Below are positions 15,339-21,285 of a stretch of DNA of 39,685 nucleotides, piece after piece. A program made the translations under genes and the position numbers. Origin of the DNA: a virus. The DNA lies in the IMG/VR virus record IMGVR_UViG_3300048818_000095, positions 1 to 39,685 of that record. One strand, given 5' to 3'. Each line of letters opens with the position of its first letter. The first letter of the stretch is position 1. Below the pieces are notes generated by a model. It had not been told where the DNA came from and ran no database searches. It was given only the letters and a program-made list of their open reading frames with translations.

Positions 15339-15339
15339 G

Positions 15340-15441
15340 TCTGTGCGTAACCTTCCTGAGTGCCTTTAGGGACTCTCCGAAGAGACGTGGTCTGTGCGTA
15401 ACCTTCCTGAGTGCCTTTAGGGACTCTCCGAAGAGACGTGG
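15340..15441. repeat. Perfect 51-bp tandem repeat upstream of integrase
   Basis: Two identical 51-base units, 15340-15390 and 15391-15441, stand head to tail. Each contains CTGAGTGCCTTTAG (15356 and 15407) and a small inverted repeat TCTC-CGAA-GAGA. A relative of the first motif, CTGAGTGCGTTCAG with 12 of 14 bases matching, lies at 16366 between the integrase and the tRNA fragment. This distribution on both sides of the integrase suits arm-type recombinase binding sites. The repeat unit is a multiple of three, so a false reading frame runs through it. Confidence 0.75.
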
Positions 15442-15543
15442 AAAGGGAACGATTTGCATGTTAAAACGGGATTCGCAGGTATTTTCCTTTCACGCGCACC
15501 TACCCCAAAGGTCGTAGATTCGGATATTTAGAGTAATGCTACC

Positions 15544-16269
15544 GTGAGTGACCAAAGACTAGAACAGTTCAGGCAGGCGGCGAACGTGCACACGTATGGG
15601 CACATCGATTGCCCGGCCTGCGAGCGGGCGCGAACCTTGACCCTTGCGCGAATCAACCCGTCGAACACCTTTGCCGAGGCCTCTGCGCTTTGGCTCTCTT
15701 CGCGCACCCTCGAGCCATCTCCCGGCCCCAGCCGAGGGCGCTTCATCCGCGCCACGACCGAGAAATCGTATGCAGCATACATCGACAGCCTCAACCTGTT
15801 CTTCGCGAACCTCCGGCTCGCCCGCACCATTCCGCTGATCTCGGCCGAGGTGAAGTGGTCGCTCGAGCAGCTCGTGGCCCGTGCCAAGGATCTCGGTGCG
15901 AATTCGCCGCTCGACTTCCTCTTCCCGTTCCGCCGTCCGCCAGCGGCGTTCGATCCCACCAGGCCGATGACCGTGAGCGGAATCAAGAGGCCCTGGAACG
16001 AGGTGCGCCAGGCTTCGGGGCTGAAGTGGTTCCGGCCTTACGACACGCGGCACACGGCAATCACCAGGTGGGCGGAGAACGGCAAGCACATCGCCGACAT
16101 TATGGTCATGGCCGGGCACATGTCGCCGCGCACGACAGCCCACTACACGCACATCTCCGAGCAGGCCAGACAGCGGGCCCTGCGCGAAGTGGCCGCGCGG
16201 ATCGGACTGAAGTCGGAGGGCTCCGACTATCAGCCTGCACCGTTTTATGTGCAGAATCACCGGGCCTGA
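15544..16269 (+). CDS. int: Tyrosine integrase with internal deletion
   Basis: GTG start; 241 residues. The N-terminus has CPACERAR and a SAM-like core-binding start (TTEKSYAAYIDSLNLFFANL). The C-terminus has the catalytic end: RPYDTRHT (second Arg), GHMS (His) and the AHYTH Tyr. The His of the usual HxxR box is Tyr here. The first catalytic Arg box (TGLRxxEL type) and the rest of the core-binding domain are missing: the sequence jumps from NLRLA to RTIPLISAEVKW, a segment that normally follows box I by about 50 residues. Typical integrases of this layout have about 350 residues. The deletion is in frame. The enzyme is probably inactive alone. Confidence 0.8.
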   Translation: MSDQRLEQFRQAANVHTYGHIDCPACERARTLTLARINPSNTFAEASALWLSSRTLEPSPGPSRGRFIRATTEKSYAAYIDSLNLFFANLRLARTIPLISAEVKWSLEQLVARAKDLGANSPLDFLFPFRRPPAAFDPTRPMTVSGIKRPWNEVRQASGLKWFRPYDTRHTAITRWAENGKHIADIMVMAGHMSPRTTAHYTHISEQARQRALREVAARIGLKSEGSDYQPAPFYVQNHRA

Positions 16270-16294
16270 TCGGATTGGGTACGAAAGATTTGAA

Positions 16295-16320
16295 GGATTT
16301 CAGAAAGGGGATTGAAATCC
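16295..16320. repeat. Inverted repeat after integrase
   Basis: GGATTTCA (16295-16302) and TGAAATCC (16313-16320) form an 8-bp stem with a 10-base loop, 26 bases after the integrase stop. No T run follows. It may be a recombinase or excision-factor site or a weak transcript end. Confidence 0.45.
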
Positions 16321-16365
16321 ACAGGGACGCGGAGTAGGTTTGCTTCATCCTATTCTCCTGTCCTG

Positions 16366-16379
16366 CTGAGTGCGTTCAG
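16366..16379. repeat. Third copy of the integrase-flanking motif
   Basis: CTGAGTGCGTTCAG matches 12 of 14 bases of the motif at 15356 and 15407 and is an imperfect palindrome (CTGA...TCAG). It lies 33 bases before the tRNA-like attP core. Confidence 0.5.
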
Positions 16380-16411
16380 TGCGAGCGACGGGAAGTGCGT
16401 GAAGGACCTAT

Positions 16412-16459
16412 GGGTTCATAACCCCAAGGTCGGCAGTTCGATCCTGCCCTCCGCCACCA
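16412..16459 (+). other. attP: attP core: 3' part of a tRNA-Met (CAT) gene
   Basis: The 48 bases read as the 3' part of a tRNA gene. They give the anticodon loop TTCATAA (16415-16421, anticodon CAT), the 3' anticodon strand CCCCA, the variable part AGGTC, a perfect T arm (GGCAG-TTCGATC-CTGCC), the acceptor 3' strand CTCCGCC, a discriminator A and an encoded CCA. There is no 5' half: the upstream bases do not supply GGCGGAG or a D arm, and only three pairs of the anticodon stem form. This is the usual form of an attP that replaces the end of a host tRNA gene on integration. It lies 143 bases after the integrase. Confidence 0.82.
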
Positions 16460-16630
16460 GGTCACCGGTAGCCGAGCACTTCACCCCCTCCCGTAGCACC
16501 TCAGAACAACCTCAGCGCAACTGGCAGAGTGGCTCATCGAGTCCGATGGGTCCGACCCAAGGGTTTTCGCCCCTCGGTCCTGTCGCTCAAGCCTGCGCGG
16601 CCCCAGCCCGCGCGTTGTGCGAGGTGCACA
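16460..16630. other. Non-coding stretch between attP and early genes
   Basis: Together with 16270-16411 this is the longest stretch without a gene. It holds a stem of CCAAGGG (16557-16563) and CCCTCGG (16571-16577) with one mismatch and a seven-base loop, plus a D-arm-like string (AACTGGCAGAG at 16519-16529). No complete tRNA can be folded and no convincing promoter was found, though the early transcript probably starts here. Confidence 0.4.
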
Positions 16631-16849
16631 ATGAGCCTTCCGACCCTCACCCCCACTGAACAGAAAACCATTGAAATGGCCGACACCATCTGCGGCGCCC
16701 TCATGCGTCCGGGCTGGTTCGAATCGATCGACCAGGCCAATCCCTGGGCTGACGACAGCCTGCTGATTAGGGCTGACAAACAGTGCCTGCCTCCGGTCGC
16801 AATCGTCGCCGCGTATCGCCGCCCCAAGGACGTGGAGGCCGGCCGATGA
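16631..16849 (+). CDS. Hypothetical 72-residue early protein
   Basis: First gene after attP. The ATG at 16631 has GAGGTG six bases upstream. The product has a helical N-terminus (TEQKTIEMADTICGALM) and a short C-terminal part. The stop overlaps the next ATG. No family recognised. Confidence 0.55.
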   Translation: MSLPTLTPTEQKTIEMADTICGALMRPGWFESIDQANPWADDSLLIRADKQCLPPVAIVAAYRRPKDVEAGR

Positions 16850-16995
16850 CCACCCAGCGCGCAGATGACTGGCTCTTCTTCGGCTGCCAGTGCTGGTTTA
16901 CAGCCTGCCAGCTGAGCGCTCTGTTCGGCCTCTCGTTCACCTGGCCTGCCCGCAGGTACCTTGCCCGGGCTGCCCGAAAGGCGGCGCGAGCATGA
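16846..16995 (+). CDS. Hypothetical 49-residue Cys/Trp-rich protein
   Basis: ATG overlaps the upstream TGA and the stop overlaps the next ATG, which supports translation. The product has three Cys in a semi-hydrophobic stretch (LFFGCQCWFTACQLSALFG) and a basic C-terminus. It could be a short membrane-associated peptide. No family recognised. Confidence 0.48.
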   Translation: MTTQRADDWLFFGCQCWFTACQLSALFGLSFTWPARRYLARAARKAARA

Positions 16996-17921
16996 GCAGC
17001 TCTCCGATTATTCAGGTCCAGCCCGGCGGCCCGGTTTCGATCACCGAGACCCGGCGCTCAATCGAGCAGATGGTCGAGCAGCGCAGCGCCATCGTCGAGG
17101 CCATGCGCAAGGTGATGAAGGTCGATATCGACTACGGCACGATCCCCGGCACGCCGAAACCCACACTCTACAAGCCCGGCTCCGAGAAGATTCTCTCGAT
17201 GTTCCACCTCGCGGCCACTCCGCGGGTCGAGGACGTCTCCACCCCTGACTGCATCCGGTACCGGGTGTTTGTCGATGTGACGCATGCGCCGACCGGAAGC
17301 TTCCTCGGTACCGGGATCGGCGAGGCCAGCTCAGCTGAAACGAAGTACCAATGGCGCGCGATCGTCTGCGACGAAGAGTGGAACGAGACCCCCGAAGACC
17401 GCCGGCGCGCGAAGTGGAAGAAGGGACGCTGGAACGACCGGCAGCGCGTCTACGACCCAGCTGAAGCCATCCGCCAAGTCCGTACCGAGATGGACGACGT
17501 GGCCAACACGATTCTCAAGATGGCGAAGAAGCGCGCGCAAATAGATGCGACCCTCACCGTCACCGCCGCCAGCGACATATTCTCGCAAGACCTCGAGGAC
17601 TTAAAGGACGCGGGCCTCGACCCCCAGGTTGGCGAGGTGCAGCCCTCCCAAGCGTCCTCCGATGCTCAGCCTGAGTTGCAGAAGAAGGCTTCCAGTTCTC
17701 CTGCTGCAGCTCAGACGGCACCGGTCCAGAACGGCGCGGCCTGCATCAGCGAGGGCGAAGCCAAGCGCTTCTGGGCGGTCGCGATGGGCCGCACCAATGA
17801 CTACAAGCAAATCATGGAATACCTCAAAGCCGTGCACGGGGTGACGAAGAAGGATCTGATCATCCGCGCGCGCCTGGCCGAGGCGATGGTCTGGGCGGAG
17901 ACGGGAAGGGTGGACGACTAA
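16992..17921 (+). CDS. Putative phage recombination (annealing-type) protein
   Basis: The 309-residue product contains DYGTIPGTPKPTLYKPGSEK, a conserved phage and plasmid motif around residues 50-69, then a core with ETKYQWRAIVCDEEW and an AEAIRQVRTEMDDVANTILKMAKKRA helix. After a Pro/Ser/Ala linker (about 215-245) a separate C-terminal domain follows (EGEAKRFWAVAM ... AMVWAETG), of the kind attached to several single-strand annealing proteins. The neighbour is a nuclease, and exonuclease plus annealing protein is the usual phage recombination pair. The annealing role is inference; the motif itself has no mechanism I can name. Confidence 0.55.
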   Translation: MSSSPIIQVQPGGPVSITETRRSIEQMVEQRSAIVEAMRKVMKVDIDYGTIPGTPKPTLYKPGSEKILSMFHLAATPRVEDVSTPDCIRYRVFVDVTHAPTGSFLGTGIGEASSAETKYQWRAIVCDEEWNETPEDRRRAKWKKGRWNDRQRVYDPAEAIRQVRTEMDDVANTILKMAKKRAQIDATLTVTAASDIFSQDLEDLKDAGLDPQVGEVQPSQASSDAQPELQKKASSSPAAAQTAPVQNGAACISEGEAKRFWAVAMGRTNDYKQIMEYLKAVHGVTKKDLIIRARLAEAMVWAETGRVDD

Positions 17922-18571
17922 TGGCCACCGTACCCGCTCCCGTTCTGCTCGACGACGAAGTCAGCTTCGAGCGAGATCTCCATGCCTATTACGACACCGC
18001 GGGCGTGCGCCGCATGTCGGTCACTCAGGCTCTCAAGATCGAAGGCCTCATCGACTACTCGATGGTCCCCCCGCCGCTGCTGATTGCCGCCAGCCGGCGC
18101 GGCCTTCTCGTGCACCAGGCCACGGCCATCATCGACCGCGGCGACTCGCTCGAGGAGTACGACGTCGAGGAATTTCAGGGCTACGTCGAGGCCTACCACC
18201 TGTTCGCGAAAGAGATGAAGTACATCGCGGATCCGGACTGGGTCGAGCGAAAGATGATCGTCGAGCTGTTCGGCCAGCGCGTGGGTATGGCGCCCGACAG
18301 CGTGGGCACGATCGGCGGGATTCCCTCGGTGATCGAGCGCAAGACCTGCTCCTCGGTCTACGCGGCCTGGAAGCTTCAGACCGCCGGCTACGCCTCTGGA
18401 CTGCTGGCTGCAGGCCTGCAAATCCGGCAGCGGTTCGCGCTGCAACTGTTTGCAACGGGCCGTTACAAGCTGCACCCCCACGAAGACCGTGGGGACTTCG
18501 ATGCCTTCGGGGATTGCTACCGGATGGCTGCCTGGAAGCTCAAGCATGGGCTCGCAAGGCTCGAGTCTTGA
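17921..18571 (+). CDS. PD-(D/E)XK exonuclease
   Basis: The 216-residue product has the nuclease core GMAPDSVGTIGG followed by VIERKT (the D...ExK signature, near residues 126-143) and a helix with LQTAGYA, which matches the QxxxY motif of RecB-like and Cas4-like nucleases. It would resect double-stranded ends to feed the annealing protein upstream. The ATG follows the upstream TAA by sharing its last A. Length suits stand-alone phage recombination exonucleases. Confidence 0.75.
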   Translation: MATVPAPVLLDDEVSFERDLHAYYDTAGVRRMSVTQALKIEGLIDYSMVPPPLLIAASRRGLLVHQATAIIDRGDSLEEYDVEEFQGYVEAYHLFAKEMKYIADPDWVERKMIVELFGQRVGMAPDSVGTIGGIPSVIERKTCSSVYAAWKLQTAGYASGLLAAGLQIRQRFALQLFATGRYKLHPHEDRGDFDAFGDCYRMAAWKLKHGLARLES

Positions 18572-18591
18572 CCAACCTAACTGGAGGAAAC

Positions 18592-19611
18592 ATGAACCAC
18601 ATCGCCGTTGATTCATCGCAGATCGCATCGATCGCCCACGACCCCGCGAAGGGCAGGATGCAAGTGCTTTTCAAGCGCGGAGGCCTTTACGAGTACTCGA
18701 ACGTCACCGCCCAGGAATTCGCTGCAGTCGCAAGCCCCAACGGGATCCACAAGGGCTCGGTCGGAACCGCGTTTTTCGCGACCATCAAAGGCCGCAAGGC
18801 CTTTACCAAGCTGGGGGAGTCGCTCGATGAAGTGACCCCACAGGCTGAGGCTGAGCCGGCGCCTCGCATCACAGAGGTGGCCATACCGCCTGCGGATGCC
18901 GCGCCGGCCTCCGAGGCCCCTCTTCCGCCCGAGGTGGCCCTGGTGCAATCGAAGTCGACCAGCTTGGCCACCCAGGCCCAGGAAATCAAGGTCGTCGACC
19001 CCGACACCCAGGTCCTCGCCGCCGACATGCTGATCACCGTCGCGCAGATGCAGACCGAGATCGAGAAAACCTTCGAGCCGATGAAGGCCGCTGCATTCAA
19101 GGCTCACCGCGTCATCTGCCAGCAGGAGACGAACCTCAAGGCTCCCCTGGTGATGGCCGAGAAGGCCCTCAAGGGCGAAATCGCGGGGTACATCGATGCA
19201 CAGAACAGACTGGCGCGAGAGGCTGATGAAGCCAACCGGAAAGCGGCGCTTGAGCAGGCGGAGCGCGAAGCAACCGCGGCCACGATCGACCAGGCCATTG
19301 ACCAGGCCATCGACCTCGAGGCTCGTGGCAATACGCAGGCCGCTGAGGCGGTCTTGGCGAATCCAGCGCCCGCACCCATCCGCTACCAGGCACCCGCGCC
19401 CACACGCCCCAACGTAGCGGTCACAAAGGGCGTTCCGTCGCGGCAGGACTGGGATTTCCAGATCATCGACTTCAACCAGATCCCGCGCGAGTACTTGCTG
19501 ATCAACGAGAGCGCTATCCGCTCGGCGGGAAAGACAACCCAGGGGCGGATCAAGATCGCCGGCGTGGAGTTCTTCCCCAAGACCATCGTCGCCACCAGCC
19601 GCCGCGGCTGA
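18592..19611 (+). CDS. KTSC-domain protein with C-terminal phage domain
   Basis: Start at ATG 18592 with GGAGG five bases upstream (the open frame extends further up but overlaps the exonuclease). Residues 4-70 match a KTSC domain: SSQIASIAHD, GRMQVLFKRGGLYEYSNV, then GTAFFATIKG. A Pro/Ala linker follows, then a long charged helical segment (about 140-245), and a C-terminal module WDFQIIDFNQIPREYLLINESAI that recurs in phage proteins near recombination genes. KTSC domains are small and probably bind nucleic acid. The fusion is 339 residues. Likely an accessory to recombination or replication. Confidence 0.62.
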   Translation: MNHIAVDSSQIASIAHDPAKGRMQVLFKRGGLYEYSNVTAQEFAAVASPNGIHKGSVGTAFFATIKGRKAFTKLGESLDEVTPQAEAEPAPRITEVAIPPADAAPASEAPLPPEVALVQSKSTSLATQAQEIKVVDPDTQVLAADMLITVAQMQTEIEKTFEPMKAAAFKAHRVICQQETNLKAPLVMAEKALKGEIAGYIDAQNRLAREADEANRKAALEQAEREATAATIDQAIDQAIDLEARGNTQAAEAVLANPAPAPIRYQAPAPTRPNVAVTKGVPSRQDWDFQIIDFNQIPREYLLINESAIRSAGKTTQGRIKIAGVEFFPKTIVATSRRG

Positions 19612-19644
19612 AACCTCAACCCTCAACCAAGAAAGGACTCATAA

Positions 19645-19941
19645 ATGCCGAAAGTTCAAGGCAAGTACGTCATCGTCCGGACCTATTCCGCAGGAGTTTT
19701 TGCGGGACATCTGGTCAGACGCGTCGAAAAAGAAGTGACGCTGACCGACGCGCGCAGGCTCTGGTACTGGGCTGGCGCCGCTTCACTATCGCAGCTCGCT
19801 GTCTCAGGGACCTCGAAACCCAAAGACTGCAAATTCCCCGTGGCTGTGCCGTCAGTCACGCTCACTGAAGCCATTGAAATTCTCGATGTAACTCCGGAAG
19901 CGGAGACCTCAATCAAGGCAGTTCCGGAATGGCGAAGCTGA
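19645..19941 (+). CDS. Conserved 98-residue phage protein (DUF6948-like)
   Basis: The product reads KYVIVRTYSAGVFAG ... ARRLWYWAGAASLSQLA ... SKPKDCKFP ... LTEAIEIL, a strongly conserved pattern I recall as DUF6948, found in phages and bacteria without a known role. AAAGGA precedes the ATG by eight bases. The 3' end overlaps the start of the Gly-rich gene by 13 bases. I recall the same pairing with Gly/Tyr-rich genes elsewhere, which would imply a shared function, but cannot check it here. Confidence 0.65.
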   Translation: MPKVQGKYVIVRTYSAGVFAGHLVRRVEKEVTLTDARRLWYWAGAASLSQLAVSGTSKPKDCKFPVAVPSVTLTEAIEILDVTPEAETSIKAVPEWRS

Positions 19942-20363
19942 AAATCGGCTACGGCTACGGCTCCGGCTCCGGCGACGGCGACGGCTACGGCTACGGCTCC
20001 GGCTACGGCTCCGGCGACGGCTCCGGCTACGGCTACGGCTCCGGCTACGGCTACGGCTACGGCTACGGCTCCGGCTCCGGCGACGGCGACGGCTCCGGCT
20101 CCGGCTACGGCTCCGGCTACGGCTCCGGCGACGGCGACGGCTACGGCTCCGGCGACGGCTCCGGCTACGGCTACGGCTACGGCTCCGGCTACGGCTACGG
20201 CTACGGCTACGGCTCCGGCTCCGGCTACGGCTCCGGCGACGGCGACGGCTACGGCTCCGGCGACGGCTCCGGCTACGGCTCCGGCGACGGCTCCGGCTAC
20301 GGCTACGGCTACGGCTCCGGCTACGGCTCCGGCTACGGCTCCGGCTACGGCTCCGGCAAGTAA
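19929..20363 (+). CDS. Gly-X repeat protein (X = Tyr, Ser or Asp)
   Basis: After MAKLKI the protein is 68 consecutive Gly-X pairs and ends GK. X is Tyr 30 times, Ser 26 and Asp 12. Every Gly codon is GGC, Tyr TAC, Ser TCC and Asp GAC. Asp is never preceded by a Tyr pair; each Asp run follows a Ser pair. The composition resembles Gly/Tyr/Ser-rich low-complexity domains that form condensates or gels, such as FUS-type sequences. The ATG is inside the end of the previous gene, so translation is coupled. No enzyme or binding motif exists. The opposite strand shows a false Arg-Ser frame. Confidence 0.75.
   Translation: MAKLKIGYGYGSGSGDGDGYGYGSGYGSGDGSGYGYGSGYGYGYGYGSGSGDGDGSGSGYGSGYGSGDGDGYGSGDGSGYGYGYGSGYGYGYGYGSGSGYGSGDGDGYGSGDGSGYGSGDGSGYGYGYGSGYGSGYGSGYGSGK
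19947..20354. repeat. 68 tandem hexanucleotide units GGC-NNC
   Basis: The 408 bases consist only of GGCTAC, GGCTCC and GGCGAC units. Longer blocks recur: the unit order S-Y-S-D-D-Y-S-D-S-Y appears twice, 18 units (108 bases) apart, and Y-Y-S-Y-Y-Y-Y-S-S appears twice, 24 units (144 bases) apart. This suggests growth by block duplication and likely length variation between relatives. Confidence 0.9.
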
Positions 20364-20381
20364 TCAACCAGGGAGAGGCAA

Positions 20382-20627
20382 ATGCCATTAGCAAATGCAA
20401 ACAGGCTGCTCGGCAGGGTCCAGCGCGTGCTGAGCGGCTTCGCCGGAAAGCAGTACGGATTCATCCTGACCGACGACTACCAGAAATTCTTCGCTCATCA
20501 GGACGATGTCATCGGGCAGCGGATGCCTCCGGAAGGATCGCTGGTCACCTTCGATGTGCTCAAGCAGACCTCCAGGCAAAAGCGGGATCGGGCGGTCAAT
20601 ATCCAGATCGAGACTATGCCGCAATAA
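20382..20627 (+). CDS. Cold-shock-domain-like nucleic-acid-binding protein
   Basis: The 81-residue product has the OB-fold pattern of cold-shock proteins: a first strand GRVQRVL, RNP1-like KQYGFI, RNP2-like KFFAHQDDV, then GSLVTFDVLKQ and a final VNIQIE strand. GGGAGAGG precedes the ATG. Such proteins bind single-stranded DNA or RNA. It lies between the Gly-rich gene and the replication protein, so a role in replication or RNA handling is plausible. The match is clear in pattern but divergent in sequence. Confidence 0.68.
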   Translation: MPLANANRLLGRVQRVLSGFAGKQYGFILTDDYQKFFAHQDDVIGQRMPPEGSLVTFDVLKQTSRQKRDRAVNIQIETMPQ

Positions 20628-20658
20628 TCCTCCAACCAGCAGAGAAAAGGACAGGTAA

Positions 20659-21276
20659 GTGGGCTTCCAAATCGTGCAGAAAATCCTCCAGAGCCGGCAC
20701 CAGATTTCAGGGCGCAACCTGACAACGCTGATCGTCCTCGCGCAACGCGCCGACGACAGCACCGGCCAATGCTGGCCCTCCCGGCTGAACATCTCCCGGC
20801 AGGCCAGGCAGTCTCCACGCACCACGACTCGTGCCATCCACGCGCTCGCTGAGACCGGAATCCTCATCGTTCAGGAGCGCAAATCGGGCTGCCGGTCGAA
20901 TCTCTACACAATCGATGTAACCCTTGCCGAATGTGATTCCTGCCCGAGTTATCCACGGAATGTGCAAAAACCGGCCCGAAACCTGTGGAAATCCTGTGGA
21001 AGAGCTGTGGAAAAGCCGGTCGAATGCGAATCGACTGGTGCCAACGTTGGCACACTGAATAACCAATTAGAGAAAGTATTAGGGAAAAGAGAGGTAGAAA
21101 CAGGGGCTACGGTGACGGGCTGTGAGTTCCGCTCTCCCCTTTTTCCCGTCCCCGACCTCGCTCCCCTCCTCAACCACCTGAGCATGGACGCCCATACCCG
21201 GCCGCGCTGCCGCGGATCTGACCCGGGACCCGTATCGCGCCATATCAATCCGTTTCACACTCATTTGCCTAGCTAG
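20659..21276 (+). CDS. Winged-helix replication-initiator-like protein
   Basis: GTG start with AAAGGACAGG upstream; 205 residues. Residues about 15-90 form a helix-turn-helix of the replication-initiator type (CWPSRLNISRQARQS, TTTRAIHALAETGILIV, then a wing SNLYTIDV). The C-terminal half is unlike a normal domain because its DNA carries a cluster of DnaA-box-like sites, a 16-bp palindrome and an AT-richer stretch. This arrangement, initiator gene containing its own origin, is known from lambda O. The last 50 residues have a composition close to random translation, so the true C-terminus may be functionally unimportant. Confidence 0.62.
   Translation: MGFQIVQKILQSRHQISGRNLTTLIVLAQRADDSTGQCWPSRLNISRQARQSPRTTTRAIHALAETGILIVQERKSGCRSNLYTIDVTLAECDSCPSYPRNVQKPARNLWKSCGRAVEKPVECESTGANVGTLNNQLEKVLGKREVETGATVTGCEFRSPLFPVPDLAPLLNHLSMDAHTRPRCRGSDPGPVSRHINPFHTHLPS
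20949..21014. other. ori: Putative replication origin: DnaA-box-like array
   Basis: TTATCCACG (20949-20957) differs by one base from the DnaA box TTATCCACA. Three inverse half-matches starting TGTGGA lie at 20984, 20995 and 21006, spaced exactly 11 bases apart, about one helical turn. A TGTGCA variant is at 20961. An AT-richer stretch follows at about 21054-21110 (GAATAACCAATTAG and on), a candidate unwinding element. All lie in the replication-protein gene. Confidence 0.55.
21038..21053. promoter_or_regulatory. Perfect 16-bp palindrome (operator-like)
   Basis: GTGCCAACGTTGGCAC is its own reverse complement. It stands between the DnaA-box-like array and the AT-richer stretch. It may bind a dimeric regulator, the initiator itself, or ParB encoded just downstream. 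Confidence 0.55.
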
Positions 21277-21285
21277 GAGAACGCC

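Noticed and set aside
15340-15441. Two-unit CRISPR-like array
   Set aside because: The two 51-base units are directly adjacent with no spacers, there are only two, and no cas genes are present.
15320-15517. 65-residue frame with a repeated CVTFLSAFRDSPKRRG segment
   Set aside because: The frame exists because the 51-bp tandem repeat is a multiple of three. It has no good ribosome site and lies in the attachment region with hairpins and repeats.
16501-16590. Second tRNA-like element with AACTGGCAGAG and a seven-base loop
   Set aside because: The string recalls a D arm and the hairpin an anticodon arm, but no acceptor or T arm fits around them and the spacing is wrong.
19909-20400. Minus-strand frame coding an Arg-Ser repeat protein
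   Set aside because: It is the mirror reading of the GGC-NNC repeat on the plus strand, where start, coupling with the upstream gene and gene direction all agree. The Arg-Ser frame has no ribosome site and opposes all neighbours.
20659-21276. CI-type lysogeny repressor
   Set aside because: The HTH is of the winged replication-initiator type and there is no peptidase or dimerisation domain. No other gene in the window looks like a phage repressor.
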